A program made the translations under genes and the position numbers. A stretch of 64,000 nt of DNA from Acanthosepion lycidas (Eukaryota > Mollusca > Cephalopoda > Sepiida > Sepiidae), in NCBI GenBank assembly GCA_963932145.1, contig OZ010571.1:116874946-116938945 (forward strand), written 5' to 3'. The stretch's first letter is position 1. Every line of letters starts with the position of its first letter. The notes below the pieces were generated by a model, which worked only from the letters and a program-made list of their open reading frames with translations, was not told where the DNA came from and did no database searches. Shown in pieces: positions 27,186-39,939 of this stretch.

Positions 27186-30100
27186 CCCCTGCCACATCTT
27201 TGGCGCGCTTGGAAAATCACGATATACGTCTGGGTTTCCTCTGTTTATACATAAGCACATCCACTTTTTTTCTTTATGAGATAGTGTTTATTTGTATTAT
27301 TTATAATCTCTGCATTGCCCTAGGGAAATGCATCGCTGAAATGAACTTATTACCTGTTTACATTTTGTTGACTATGTCTCACTGGAAGATAATGACAATC
27401 GACATCCCTGAAAGAATCTCCCTTCGTGTCTCTTAATATAATTAATATCTTTGTGTAAACATTGTTAAAGCAATTTTACAGAACAGCTTGCGGTTACCTC
27501 CTATGGTAATTGCGTACGGTAAAATGCCCATCCTTTAGTAAACGAAATAATACTGTAATGTGCATTAATATTTTCTAGCACAATGCTTTTCGTTGCAGTG
27601 AGTAACTTGTTTACGATAAAGTATTCTCGAATAAAGTCGCGTACTAAAGAATATTAAATACAAAACAAAAATTATGAGATATATTCTGTTCTTTAAGTGG
27701 ATATGCTCGCGTATCGCTAACCGTTAGCTGATTTCGATGGTACTTATATAATTTACTAACATTTATGTTTGCGGAAGGATATTTGTATGAGACAACAAAT
27801 AAGTATCGTAGCAACTACTCAGTTGACTTTATCATGACCGTCTCCTATATTATTACTGCATGATGAGACACTGTAATCCATTATTCATATATATATATGG
27901 AACATATTACTATATAATCATTTAAGGAAATATGCATGAACAATGTTTATACGTATGTATCCCGATGGATGGAAATTTAATATATTATGACGCTATTATA
28001 TTCGAATACAATAATTTTATTCAACTTATGTTACTTGTCTCTACATTTCTGAATTTTGGCGATAATAACACATTTGAAATCAAAGATTATGGAGAATGAA
28101 TCCTGCTTTGCTTACATTTTTATCTACGTTTCTTCTATTATCATAAAACGGACTGAATAGTCATTCAAGTTATCCATTATTTTTACAATGAATTCTTTCG
28201 GATAAGTGTAGATATCAGTCTATCGTTTGCCGCCTTTCAGCTCAACTTAAATATTTTAATTCTTAAAAAAATATTCCTACAATAAGCTTAGAGATATTTT
28301 ATTTTGAGAAAGAAATATAAAAGGAAAGCATTTCCAGTTTAAAATGTATATACATACTTGTCGCGAATGTTACAAAAAATATACTTGAAAGTTCGATGAA
28401 TTAGATTTGGCGGATTTAAGTGTTTTCAGATGAAGAATGATTCCTAGATATAAAACAAACCTTATTAGAAAGCAGAGATAGAACAGTTTTAATAAAAGTG
28501 TTTTTTTACCTCCAGCAAGTAACGTGGCATTTTTATATTAAGTTTTCAGGAATATTACCCTGCAAAAGCTCTTGGCATTCGACAATAAGAAATAAAAATA
28601 ACGTTTCCAAAACAATGTGCTAATCTCTCTTTAACATTTATAATATTTTTATTAAAGATATTTAATAATATATTAGTTTTGGATGTATGTACAGATGTTA
28701 GGAAGTGTTTCAGCGCAAGTATTGTCAGCTTCACTACTTATGCAACCAAAACATTTTACACTTTCTTAACTACCGTCACTTCCTCTTTTTCCTCAATTGC
28801 AGGCTCTGTTTGCTTAATAAAGTAATGCCGACCGTAAGTGTTATCCTGATTTTTTTCCCTCCTCGGTTGAGGCCCGATATGTCGTCTCGATATGTTTGAT
28901 TTGGGTCTCACAAAATCTAACGATAATTAGACTGACTGCGTTGTACGTGGTATATTATATTTAAGAAAGAATAATTTTCAGATTTCGGCCTTGGTAAAAT
29001 TTCTCTCTTTTCATCCAAACCCAAGTTGGGAATAAGCGCTTGCATGATAATTCCTTTGATAAAATTAACAAAACTGTTGATAATGCTAACAAGAATCTTA
29101 TTGAATGTAAAAAAAAATATCAAATAAAATATTTCTTTTCTTTGCTAAATGATTAAGCGGATTTGACGGATTGTTATTTGAGAAATCTAGTAACAATTTA
29201 TAGAAGTTTTGGATGAAGTACCTATCAAATCTGTGTCCCTGCCTTCGCACCGACCAGGGAATTTGTATGTATGTTTTTAGCGACGGCTGTATTACAATAC
29301 AGTCACAGGCAAATTACTACCGACTATATCCTAGGCTGTGTTTCGTGTCTGGTTAGCCCTGGTTTATATAAATGACTCCGCTCACCAAACATACTTTGAT
29401 ATATCTACTTTCTCCACCAAAACCGTCTTCATTTTAGAATGCTTGTTAATAGAGACACGGCACTGTTTTCAAATATTTTTTCTATCTTTCTATTAAGTTG
29501 ATGAGGTTTTGGGACGGACAGCAAAAAGTAAACGAACCACAAGCTTGAGAATGAGATAAACACTTGATGCATTCTTTGTCTATGAGAAATTATGTCATTC
29601 TTTTGGGTAATAATATACATGATTTTGCTAGATTGAATGAATGAAAACAAAAGGCCTTATTTAAATTCTCAGTACTAAACTATTCGGACAACACCTTAAT
29701 GATGCATTATTCTTATTGGTAGCAATTGAAGAACTCTGGTTTTACTCAATTTACTGAATCTTTTCTAGTTAAATCTGAGTTTGATTCTCAATGGAACCAT
29801 TCTCAAACACATTTTATTTTCAACACACAATTCTAGACCCGTTTCTTGCTTCATGTTTCCTCGAATATTAACACTACACTCATGAGAATTCTAATAATTA
29901 TTAATGAATTAGTAGGCCTTCCAATTCAGTATCCTGCAATTTTATTGCAATGAAACATTTCAATAGAGTCAGTGTCAAGTTACACGTATATATTTTTTTC
30001 TGAGTAATAAATTCTAATATGATAGTCCCGTAAACTAAGTTTCTAAATCAGAAATTCTGCACAGGGATTATTCTCGAATAATTATTTATTTTTAAAAAGA

Positions 30101-30689
30101 AAAAAAAAAAAAACTAGATTGATTACGAATGTCATTGAACATCAACAGTTTCATAAATATTTTCAAGAGAGAGTTTTGAATCACTAAAGATACGTGTTTT
30201 CTTTCTTCAGTTCAGTTAATCTGATTCTGATGCAACAGGATGCGACATATTTTGCTAGCGTGATATATCATGCCATCAGTTTCGTTAAGAATTACAGATG
30301 AATCAGCCAGAGTACAACCCAATGTATCTATGTAATCGTATCAATCTCATTCTTATTATCGGCTTTCAACGAACACATGTAATAATAAGTAGGACGATGA
30401 ACAGCTTTGATGGATAACTTATAAAATGTACGGTGGCGCAAACATATTTATTTGAATATGAATTTATATTTTACACTAAATCTTCCAGTCTAATTTATAG
30501 TGGGTGAGGAAGGGTACCCTTTCTCATCGTAATTCTATTTTGCCTTGTGTAAGAATTGATAGTAAATGCACAGACCTTTTATAAATGCAAAATAGACTAA
30601 TTGAGTGCACGTTGGATGGTCAAGATTTCAACTGCTAATGTCATGGTGCATACCAGACGGTGAGTTCAGTCTCTTTTTTATAAAATCAT
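27186..30689. other. Unassigned AT-rich sequence, 3.5 kb
   Basis: No domain, SINE head or long microsatellite beyond short TA patches. A poly-A run lies near 30099-30113. Open frames are all under 85 codons. Confidence 0.5.
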
Positions 30690-31800
30690 GAATTGAAGTT
30701 TTTCTGTAATAACCACTCTTCTATTTTTTCTACTAACACAGGTGTATTCCTGGTTTCTATCCTTCGGTCTACTATGTTTTCGTTAATGACCTTCTTGAAG
30801 TCATCATTTCTCAATTTCGTTTCTACCCTGATGACACAACTATTTACTTTTGCATCAATTGTAAATCCGACCAGATCAATGAAATCAAATTGGCGGCCGA
30901 TCTAAAAAAAATGACTTACTTTTTCTTTTTAACCGTGGTAAAAATTGGTATAATAATTTTAACTGCTTCAATACGAAACTTCTCTCTATCATCTGAGTGA
31001 TCTCTTACTGCTTCCAGCAGCATGGTTGATACTAAGATCAAAGAGAATGACTCGTTACGCCATCACGTGCTAACATTACATGAATGACACGAAGTGGACA
31101 GATTATTCATTGATAAGTGCGCTATTATTGTTTCACTGTGTCCAGATTCAATATTTTTCTCTCCAGAATCTATTTTACATCTTATTATGTCTACGATTCG
31201 ATCATGCTTGGAATATACCGGCCGCATTTGTTTCGGTCCTCCTGCAATATATTGAGAGATTCTTGAAATGTTCCAATGAAGAATCAGCAATATTATTGGA
31301 CTTGACCTGCCTTCCAGGATTGCGTCACATTGCCACTATCGCAATGTGGATTCCCTGTGGTTTATCTACAAATACTTTCAATGCAATGGTTCTGATATTC
31401 TTTCCGATATGGTAACTAGACGTTATGTTTTTAAGCGCTATGCGAGATAGGCAAGAGGTAGTCATCAAATTATGGTTGAATTGGATCGATGCAACCATAA
31501 GTTATTTGCTAATAGATTTTTTTTTCTTGCTTCTGGAACACTTTTCCTGCTACATGCTTTCTATCCAACTTCGATCTTAAAAAAATTAAACGCAATACCC
31601 ATCGTTATCTATTGTCTCCTGTATTCGGTTGGTGCAAAAATAATGACGTAATAATGTCGTTTTTGACGTATTTTTTAACGTCAAAAACCGACATTATTAC
31701 GTCATTATTTTTACACCAACCTAATATAATCCTTCTAACCTTCTCGGTCCTTAATTTTTCTCTTGTTTCTTATTTTTTCATGCTCACAAAACATTTTACT
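30690..31800 (+). mobile_element. Jockey/CR1-like LINE relic, RT second half
   Basis: It begins near the RT block before motif C (YYVFVNDLLEVI). YPDD-TT (30824-30835) stands where YADD is expected. It continues with CINCKSDQINEIKLAADLKK, SSMVDTKIKENDS, FFSPESILHLI, STIRSCLEYTG, RRYVFKRYAR and VELDRCNHK. Frames change several times and stops are present, so it is a 5'-truncated fossil. The block order is that of the C-terminal half of Jockey/CR1-group LINE RTs. A MITE interrupts its 3' end at 31624-31724. The relic at 9430-9770 looks related. Confidence 0.82.
31624..31724. mobile_element. Palindromic mariner MITE (Made1-like)
   Basis: A 101-bp near-perfect palindrome. The left arm starts TTCGGTTGGTGCAAAAATAA and the right arm ends, complemented, TTAGGTTGGTGTAAAAATAA. 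The arms go on through matching ATGACGTAATAATGTCG. TA flanks both ends (31622-31623, 31725-31726), the Tc1/mariner target duplication. The GGTTGGTGCAAAA terminus is the one known from Hsmar1/Made1-type mariners. There is no coding capacity, so it would depend on a transposase in trans. Confidence 0.88.
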
Positions 31801-31807
31801 GCCTTGT

Positions 31808-31811
<4 letters not shown>

Positions 31812-31857
<46 letters not shown>
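31812..31857. repeat. (TA)n
   Basis: About 46 bp of TA just beyond the LINE relic. Confidence 0.97.
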
Positions 31858-31860
<3 letters not shown>

Positions 31861-33445
31861 TTTTTATAATCAAATGTGGCAGCCGACTGCATGAAAAGGT
31901 TATTGAAAGAAAGTATATATGTTTGAGTGTCAATACACAACGTAGACGTCTATGTTTGACACTTGCTAAGAGAAGGAAGTTGGTAGTGCATGAGTTTATG
32001 CGAGACTTTGGGTAACCTATTTTTCATCGGTCTTAGAGGTTTTCTTCACACGTGTAATAAAGGTTATATTTCATTCCAAAACGATCGAGTAGTGTAATTT
32101 TTATGGCAATAAATATTTGTAATAATAGCCTTCAATAATATGAGAGAGTTCATCAATAATATTTTTCAGTCAAGTTTCCTAACGAGTGGATTTGATTCAG
32201 CGAGGTTCAGGGCAGAAACCGTTATAAGAATAGTGGATAAATTTAAATTATATTTAGATTATATGTGTATACGTGTGCGTATGTTTGAAATATAGATTCT
32301 AGCGGCAAACCTTTGGTTAAAAATGTATCTGTTTCTATATATCAAACAACGAATCTGTTTGTGAGTTAGTTTTTTTTTATATATCGAATATATCTCGGGA
32401 GAAATGTGTAAGCGAATTTAACGAAACTCTGAGTAAGGTTTCTCGAACTTTCGACATTCATTTTTTTTTAAATTGCTGACATTTGTATTGCTCAATGTTC
32501 CATGTTCTAAAATGCAAATATATTTTATATATTTTGCTTGTTGAATAGATTTATCTGTCATGTGACTAAACTGAGCTTACGGTTCAAAGTTATTTTGACA
32601 CATGTGCGCAAGATAAAAATGACAATTGTTGTCTGCCACTATTTCTGAGAAAGAAGTACAACTTACACGCTTGTTGTATTTGGAATAACTAATATATTAT
32701 TATTGAAAATAATCAGAAGCGTTAGGTGAGGTGTGAAGAATGAATTATTTTCAGAAGGAAAACAGAATTAGTGTACAACATTATTTTAATAGTAGTTTCT
32801 TATGTAAAAGTGTTGTTGGTAAGCACATAATTGATACATTTGTTTTTATGGTATATTATGAATTTACCGTTTTAAATAATTTACATTCTTTTCTCAGATT
32901 TTCTCCAGTACCCATTATCTCTTTGATTTAACCCGAAAGGTAAATAAGTCAATTTCTAAAGGTATGAAATTCGTTATTGAATTTTATCGAGTTTTCAGGC
33001 TGGCAGACATAATACGCCCTGTTTAAAAAGACGGGATTATCTCGTCAAATATGCACATCCGATAAAGATAAAGATTAAAGTAGTAACAATTTCGGATAAA
33101 AAGTTAGTCTATTCTTTCATTAAAATCTGTTTCACTTAAGTTTCTGAGACAAAAGCGAGTAGATATGGTATTAGTTAAAATTTGAAAGGGCAGATTGGCA
33201 TTCTTTAAAAAGGCTAGGCTATGTTGTTCTCCCTGATCAATTTTAAAAAAACATGCTGAATCAGGCGATGCTTTCTCCAACAAAGACTGAAAAGATTTGA
33301 AAATTGCCGGAGCGCAACATTTCTTCGGTAAGATTTCTCGATTGAACAAAATGGTAGATGTAACACGCATTATGTAAAAAACTGAAATGTTCGTATCCTT
33401 TAAAACAAACATTTTGAATACGCAAACACGCGCACAAACACCCCC

Positions 33446-33494
<49 letters not shown>

Positions 33495-35285
33495 TATTGA
33501 GAGATCCAGGAAAAAAAAAACTACTTTGCATGCACGAAATGATCATCTGTATGAGGAAAGTCTTTTGTATGTCATTACTTGTAATTCACTTATATGCTTC
33601 TATTGATCTCTCTTTTGTAGATTAGTTTTAATATTTTATATCAATAGGATCTACTTGGATTACTTACCGACGGTTTTTTTATATAGTTTCTATATAGATT
33701 AATCTATGATATACATTTGTATATAGTTATATATAGTTTACTTTATGATATATATGACTTGAAGATATCGTTCAAGTATGAAATAGACATTTCGCCGCTC
33801 GGTATTCTCCTCAGTGTCCACAACACACACATACACACACACATGTAGACACACACATATGTGTGTGTGTTTAGATTTTTCAAACAGAATAACATGTATT
33901 TAAAAACCTTATTCTCTCTGTTAGATCGTATTTTTGTAGAAACGTTAAATATGTTTGTATATGTATATGTATATGTATTTTGCTCAAAAAATATATTTCG
34001 ATAATTTATCTCAATGTCCATATATGGAATAGACATTTTATATTAACTCGCATATATAGATAGAATACAATAGAAATAGAGTAATACTTTATTTCATAAT
34101 CGCATTAGTAATTATTCTAACGTTTTTCATATTTAAGTAATTATATACATCAAGATATATAATTATTTATTTTACAAATGAAACTTTTTATTGTTTATTT
34201 TTTATCCGGAAAGAACCGTGTGCATTGATTAATATATAATATTCGATTAATGAATCAAATTTTTGGAAAGCAATGAATTTTACTGAGACGCAAATTTGAT
34301 TGCGTTGATTTTGTTTCCTTGAATCAGCTTAAGAATCACACACAGTTAATATAATAATCACTGTGATTTTAATGTGCATAGTTAAAAAACAAATGATTTC
34401 TTTTTTAAAACTAATATTAAAAGTCCTTCTTTTTTGAGTACGTCATTTTCGAATATACATATATTATTCAAAGTATATCTTTCAATATAAAAAAAATGTT
34501 TTTCTAGTGATTTCTTTTCACACACATTTTATATGGGATAAAATAGATATGTTTAGCTATGTTTATTCTTTAATTTTTGCTTGAAGAATTTGTGCATTTC
34601 GCTGACTAAAGAGAAAAAAGGAATTTTTCCCAGAGAAAAATCATATAAAATATACTGAAATCACAAAATAAATTTGTAAATAATTCATATTTACTTAATT
34701 TTTCGGTATCATTTCACGAATAAAAAAAGAACTTTTGTTATATAGAATAAAATGGATGACAGGAAAATATGAATAAACTAAAAAATAAGATTCTTTATGC
34801 ATACAGTGAATAAAGGGGTAGTATTTCCATGGGGATTTTTGCTCTTACGGTGTTATAAGAGAAAATAAAACGAATGACTGAAAGAGAAAATAGAATAAAG
34901 AATAATGAGTATCGTTTGACATATTGTCAAGAGAAATATGTCTTTCCAAAAACCAATTAATTAAAAAAAAAACGCATAACTTCTGAGAGGGGAAAATATA
35001 AAGTAAATAAACGATATATTCATTTTAAGGAATCCGGAATTGCATTCTTTGAAGATGATATCAGATATGTTGAAACTACTGGGAAAATATTTAGGAAAAA
35101 AATTCAGATAGGAATGAAATCACTATTCTCCTTATTTTTTTTTTTTAAATGTTGGTTGATCGATGTTTGTGTTTTCACTCGATTTATCTTTCCTACTTTT
35201 AATATATTATGACTCTACGAATCTCACACAGAGTAAAATACAATGTAACGTAAAATGTACAGAAAATAATGACATACATACATAC
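31858..35285. other. Unassigned AT-rich sequence, 3.4 kb
   Basis: It contains (TA)n at 33449-33491 preceded by a short C-run, and a small CA/TG patch at 33823-33870 that can pair with itself. No gene or family recognised. Confidence 0.5.
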
Positions 35286-35405
<120 letters not shown>

Positions 35406-35493
35406 AGAAATATTTTTTTTTAAATAATAACAAAAATACTAAGGAACATTGGATTATTTACCAAACCAGTTTCTTTCCTATTTTCTACAATAT

Positions 35494-35564
<71 letters not shown>

Positions 35565-35665
35565 GAGAGAGAGACAGAATGAGAGATGACGACATGTGAA
35601 CCATATAGATAGATAGAGAGAAAGCGAGAGAAAGAGAGAGAAATAGAGAGAAGAGAGGAAGACAT
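35494..35665. repeat. (CA)n-(TA)n-(GA)n with purine-rich tail
   Basis: CA to 35526, TA to 35560, GA to about 35577, then a GATA and GAGA-rich purine strand to about 35665. Confidence 0.95.
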
Positions 35666-35766
35666 AGGAAAAGGAGTGAGATTTCCCGATGTAATCTAGC
35701 TAAACACAGAGAGAAACTAACAATTACTCTACAATTTGGTCTATATATCTGATATCTATAGCCTGG

Positions 35767-35768
<2 letters not shown>

Positions 35769-35840
<72 letters not shown>

Positions 35841-35873
35841 GACAAACACACACGCGCGCACACACACACACAT
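35769..35873. repeat. (TA)n followed by irregular (CA)n
   Basis: About 68 bp of TA, then CA with CG variants to 35873. Confidence 0.96.
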
Positions 35874-36004
35874 TCCTTTCTTTCCCTCTTCCCACTTCGT
35901 CTTCTTATACTTCTTCTTTCTATGCATCCACATCCATGCTTTCTTTTGCACTCAACGTCGCGCGTTTGTTTATTTATCTTTTAAATATTAATATAGCTTT
36001 CATT

Positions 36005-36009
<5 letters not shown>

Positions 36010-36062
<53 letters not shown>

Positions 36063-36131
36063 ATTTCTCACTATACCGTAAGTTTGAAACCAATGTGGCA
36101 GATTCAAATAATTTCCTGATTTTTAAATTTG

Positions 36132-36188
<57 letters not shown>
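36010..36188. repeat. Two (TA)n blocks
   Basis: TA at 36010-36058 and 36136-36188, separated by 77 bp of unique sequence. Confidence 0.96.
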
Positions 36189-36191
<3 letters not shown>

Positions 36192-36989
36192 ATGAATTGA
36201 GTGCCGTATCTAATTATAAAGGAACTAGAATCTTCATGACGTAAAAATGCATTTTATTCGACTCGAATTGTTTTTTTTTGTCTGAGAAAAGAAAACGGAA
36301 CTTACTTTTGTTTTCTCTCGAGATGTTTGTTCATAATATCAGATTTTTATTCAGTTAGTTATGTCAGAGGCGTGTTACACGCTTAAGGGTCCCCGTCAAT
36401 TAAAAATAATGGATGCAGGTCCAAAGTCACGTTCTTCTAAATTCGACAGTGGTTGGAATTTTTTTTAGGTTAAATCAATTCGATTCTTTTGGCTTCTTTA
36501 TTTACACGCACAGGCACAACATGTATACACGCATCCGCACACACATATAATTTGAGAGAGAGAGAGAGAGAGAGAGAGTATGATGCCAAAATGCTGAAAA
36601 TTAATGGGGTATTGAGAGAGAAAAATTTAAGGCAAATAGTCTTAACGTTTTCAGTAATAATCATAAAGCATGAATAGCATTCATGTGATTCAAATTTAGT
36701 ATTAATTTAGGCAATGTTTCCTTCAGCATATCGACTCCAGAGTGTCGTAGACGGACCTGTCTGTCCACTCTTCGCGGGCGGGTATCACTAAATTAGTGAG
36801 ACCACTGATTACTGCACAGAACGATCCGATTACGAATCTCTTGTGTCGGGATGCCTAAGGTAACATTAATACTTTAATTGGCAAATGTTTACTCACATTA
36901 ATCATATATGAACCATCTGTGCATTATTAATGCCTGCTGCATAAACCAAATGTTTAATTTGCTCCACAGATACAAATCCAAACAAATGA
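36189..36989. other. Unassigned sequence with a (GA)n
   Basis: (GA)n at 36554-36579. The segment 36730-36860 is noticeably GC-richer (GGACCTGTCTGTCCAC, GCGGGCGGGTATCAC). It may be a repeat fragment, but no relative was found in the window. Confidence 0.45.
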
Positions 36990-37745
36990 GATAGGGGAAA
37001 CGTGCAGGCCATGGTACCAGTCTTCATCTACCTATTCTACCTTTCATGCTATGCCACACATTGCATCGAGCACAATGTGGCAAAAACGTGCTGGAGCACC
37101 ATCATGCATGTAAGACCCGCGTGTTCGTATTACCAGTGGTACATCCTCTATCAGGTCTGGAAATGTTTTCGAAAAATACATCTGTAATGGTTGCCTGTAT
37201 GAAAAGCACGGAGAATATATCTACCTAGTTGACAGTCATGTACAATTTAAGCCCATACATTAATCGTAAACTGATGCTGGTGTCTACCCAGGGGATTCCG
37301 ATCCACCCACAAATGTTGGTTGAGTAAATTCGTTATTCCATCTATACCAAATTGTGCCCTATCCGTAAACAACAACGAAGAGACAAACAGCATATCGGCT
37401 GTTTGTGCAATAAACCATCGACCACAGTACAGCTGTGGTGGGTAATTAGAGAGCGCATACACTGAACACATTGGAAATGACTGATACAGGCGCTATCTTG
37501 AAGTATCCTCTATTTGATACTATGAGATGTAAGACATGCTAGGGGCAATTGATATGCGCTGATATGTGGATCGTCCCCGAGAGCTTTTAGTTCTTCGTGG
37601 TCGGGCGTACGAGCGGATTTCGGTCATCCTCGATCCACTTTCTAGTGCCACGGATCCTGTCTTAGCAACGCGACTATAAACAGCTACAAAGTGCGGATGA
37701 CTCGGCTCGCTTCGGTCGGGAAACGCAAGCTGATACATTCTTGCA
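36990..37745 (-). pseudogene. DDE transposase relic (Tc1/mariner superfamily-like)
   Basis: Read on the minus strand it starts with the N-terminal DNA-binding region: YQLAFPDRSEPSHPHFVAVY, RVAKTGSV, RPRRT. After a gap it continues with the catalytic domain: LLFTDRAQFGIDGITN (usual FTDEA-F, here Glu changed to Arg), LWVDRNPLG, HQHQFTINVWA. In shifted frames follow a decayed HDGAPPH-region and VPWPARFPYL (usual PWPARSPDL). About 250 residues of an expected 350-400 are traceable in three or more frames. The element is long dead. I could not place terminal inverted repeats. Confidence 0.8.
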
Positions 37746-38103
37746 GTCTTTCATTTATTACTATTTGCATATGTTAATATAATATCGCTCTCCTAACAAT
37801 ATGAATAACATGCCAATGTTAAAAGAAAATTTCACAGTTAACTCACTACTTAAAACAACATGAAACGTTGGCAACGGGCTAGCCACAAATGTACAGGAAT
37901 TGCATATTTAACACAATCTACATGGAAACATGGCGACATCTACGGCAGAAAAATTCGTTATACATAATAATTTAAAATCGAAGTATTTGCCAGCATATGT
38001 TTATGTGGAATTTTGTCCTTGATTTTCATGTTGAAATTGAACAGATTTCAGGCTTCTTCACCTTATATTAATATACGGAAACACACAAACATATAAGCTT
38101 ACT
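37746..38103. other. Unassigned AT-rich sequence
   Basis: Possibly includes the missing end of the transposon to its left. No inverted repeat found. Confidence 0.4.
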
Positions 38104-38280
38104 TAGGAGGCACAATGGTTTAATGGATAGCTCGGTTTGAGGAATCGGAGAGCCGAGTTCGACTTCTCGTGGAAAAGATATGAATCCACTTCTTCTCCCC
38201 CAGCCCCATAGCTATTGTTAAATAACAGGACAGAACAGATTCTATAGCCGTCTAAGGCTGAAAAAATGGCAAACTACTGC
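38104..38280 (+). repeat. SINE family B, copy 3 (3'-truncated)
   Basis: The best-kept tRNA-like head of the family: AGGAGGCACAATGGTTTAAT, GGATAGC, GAGGAATCGGAGAGCC, then GAGTTCGACTTC as box B. Body blocks AACAGGACAGA and GATTCTATAG match copies 1 and 2. Similarity ends near 38275, with no (TA)n tail. Confidence 0.75.
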
Positions 38281-38875
38281 ATGAAAAAATCTGCCTCGTC
38301 AGACAAGTATCGAAAACATACATGATCCCTTAAACATGTAACACGCATCGTTATTAATTTACTGAAGGAAAAACTGTTATTATGATGTGGTATTTGAAAA
38401 CAATTGTCATGAGAATAAAAGTAAAGTGGTAGCAAGTTTAATAACGTTGTCTGATTTAGACACTTAGATGTATCAGTCTCTTGAATATATAGTTTTATAT
38501 TTAAACGCCACATTATCTTACTGCTTCTCGATGTATAATTGTTACCGAAGTATGTCGTATTTCGAATCAAGATCTTTATATCTGAAAGAATTTCCAACAC
38601 GAATATCAGCTTAGGAATAGATAGTTTTCTATGTATTTATTTTCTTCTATAAAATAAAATAAATTTTTCAATCCGGTCCATCTTCATGGCAAAACGTTAA
38701 AACAATTTAACTATCTTCACTTTCTGTGACTTAAAGTTTATTACTCATGCAAGTGAATTAACGAAACTGAAAGCATCACTAACGATGTTTAAAAGTTTCA
38801 TGAATTTATCAAATTTTAGATTTATGTATTACATATAATAATTTTAGATTTATGTATTATATATAATAATTTTAG

Positions 38876-38876
<1 letters not shown>
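38281..38876. other. Unassigned AT-rich sequence with a short tandem duplication
   Basis: Near 38811-38875 a unit of about 33 bp (ATTTATGTATTA, ATATAATAATTTTAG) occurs twice in tandem. No gene recognised. Confidence 0.5.

Positions 38877-38951
<75 letters not shown>
38877..38951. repeat. (TA)n then (AAT)n, left flank of copy D
   Basis: About 35 bp of TA pass into about 38 bp of AAT, which directly precedes RLE LINE copy D. Confidence 0.97.
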
Positions 38952-38952
<1 letters not shown>

Positions 38953-39491
38953 TGATTGATCATCTTGTATCAGGTTGCACGATGTTGGCACCCACTGAAT
39001 ATAAAACCCGACATGACAGAGTGGGCCAATATCTGCACTGGAAAATCTGCAACTTCTACGGGAAGGAAACTGAAAGAAACTGGTACCAACACCACCCAGA
39101 CCCAGTTACGGAGATAGGACCTGTTACAATTCTATGGGACTACACAATTCACACTGACAGAACAATCAAGGCCAACCGACCAGATATTGTTATTAAAGAC
39201 CACAAACAAAAACGGTGCCTCCTTATTGATATGGCAGTCCCTGCTGACTGCAATGTATCTTTGAAGATATTCAAAAAGCTGTCAAAATACAAGGACCTTG
39301 AAATAGAGGTCTCGAAAATGTGGCATATGGGAACATCAACAATCCCTGTTGTAGTTGGAGCCCTAGGACTGGTTGGAAAAGATTGCAGCAGACTAATTGC
39401 AGGGATCCCTGGAAGCCCATGCCTCAAGGAGATACAAAAAATTGTTCTGACAAGTACAGCCCACACTTTACGAAGGGCTCTATCTATGTAA
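38952..39491 (+). CDS. C-terminal restriction-like endonuclease of an R4/Dong-like LINE
   Basis: 179 open codons, the C-terminal end of a longer RT protein. The ATG is an artefact of truncation in (AAT)n. H4 and C9 are the last two ligands of the CCHC knuckle (DHLVSGC). LWDYTIHTDRTI (61-72) leads into RPDIVIKDHK (76-85) and LLIDMAVP (90-97), giving PD-x14-D (P77 D78, D93). This is the PD-(D/E)xK-type signature of restriction-like endonucleases in R2-superclade non-LTR elements, which nick the target to prime reverse transcription. KLSKYKDLEIEVSKMW (109-124), a possible catalytic-Lys and DNA-contact helix region, follows, then IPVVVGALGLVGK and a conserved C-terminus. There are no internal stops. 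The N-terminal RT is absent, so the copy cannot move on its own. Confidence 0.85.
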
Positions 39492-39629
39492 TTTTATTTT
39501 TATTTTTTTTTTTTGTCAGTGAAAAGGGTCATGATGCCATTTCTAACCTTAGGTCCCTGGGAGGGACCCGGAAAGAAATGTGTAAACGCCAGAAAGCAAA
39601 GAAAATAAAAATAATAATAATAATAATAA
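38952..39629 (+). mobile_element. R4/Dong-like RLE LINE, copy D (youngest)
   Basis: A 5'-truncated 3' end of the element. The coding part is open to its natural stop (39489-39491). The 3' UTR has a T-run, ACCTTAGGTC and a GGGAGGGACCCGG block shared with copies A and B, and a 20-bp (AAT)n tail. AAT arrays sit on both sides, as with the copies at 11.7-14.1 kb, and the orientation is the same. Confidence 0.9.
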
Positions 39630-39714
39630 AGGCTTAAACACTAATTCAGTTCTACCTGGATTCTATCCTCTTGGAATAATACAAATATATATGTATGTGC
39701 ATATTTACCACAAA

Positions 39715-39717
<3 letters not shown>

Positions 39718-39809
<92 letters not shown>
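39718..39809. repeat. (CTAT)n-(TA)n
   Basis: About 42 bp of CTAT followed by TA with CTA and GTA interruptions. Confidence 0.97.
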
Positions 39810-39939
39810 GGGAACGTGAAAAATGTAGGCCTTCAAAATTGGGGATAATAAATTCAATATTCATATTACTAATTTATTAAAAAAAAAAATATTTCCTTTG
39901 TGACATGTAGAAATAAATGTAAATCTTCATATTCCAAGC

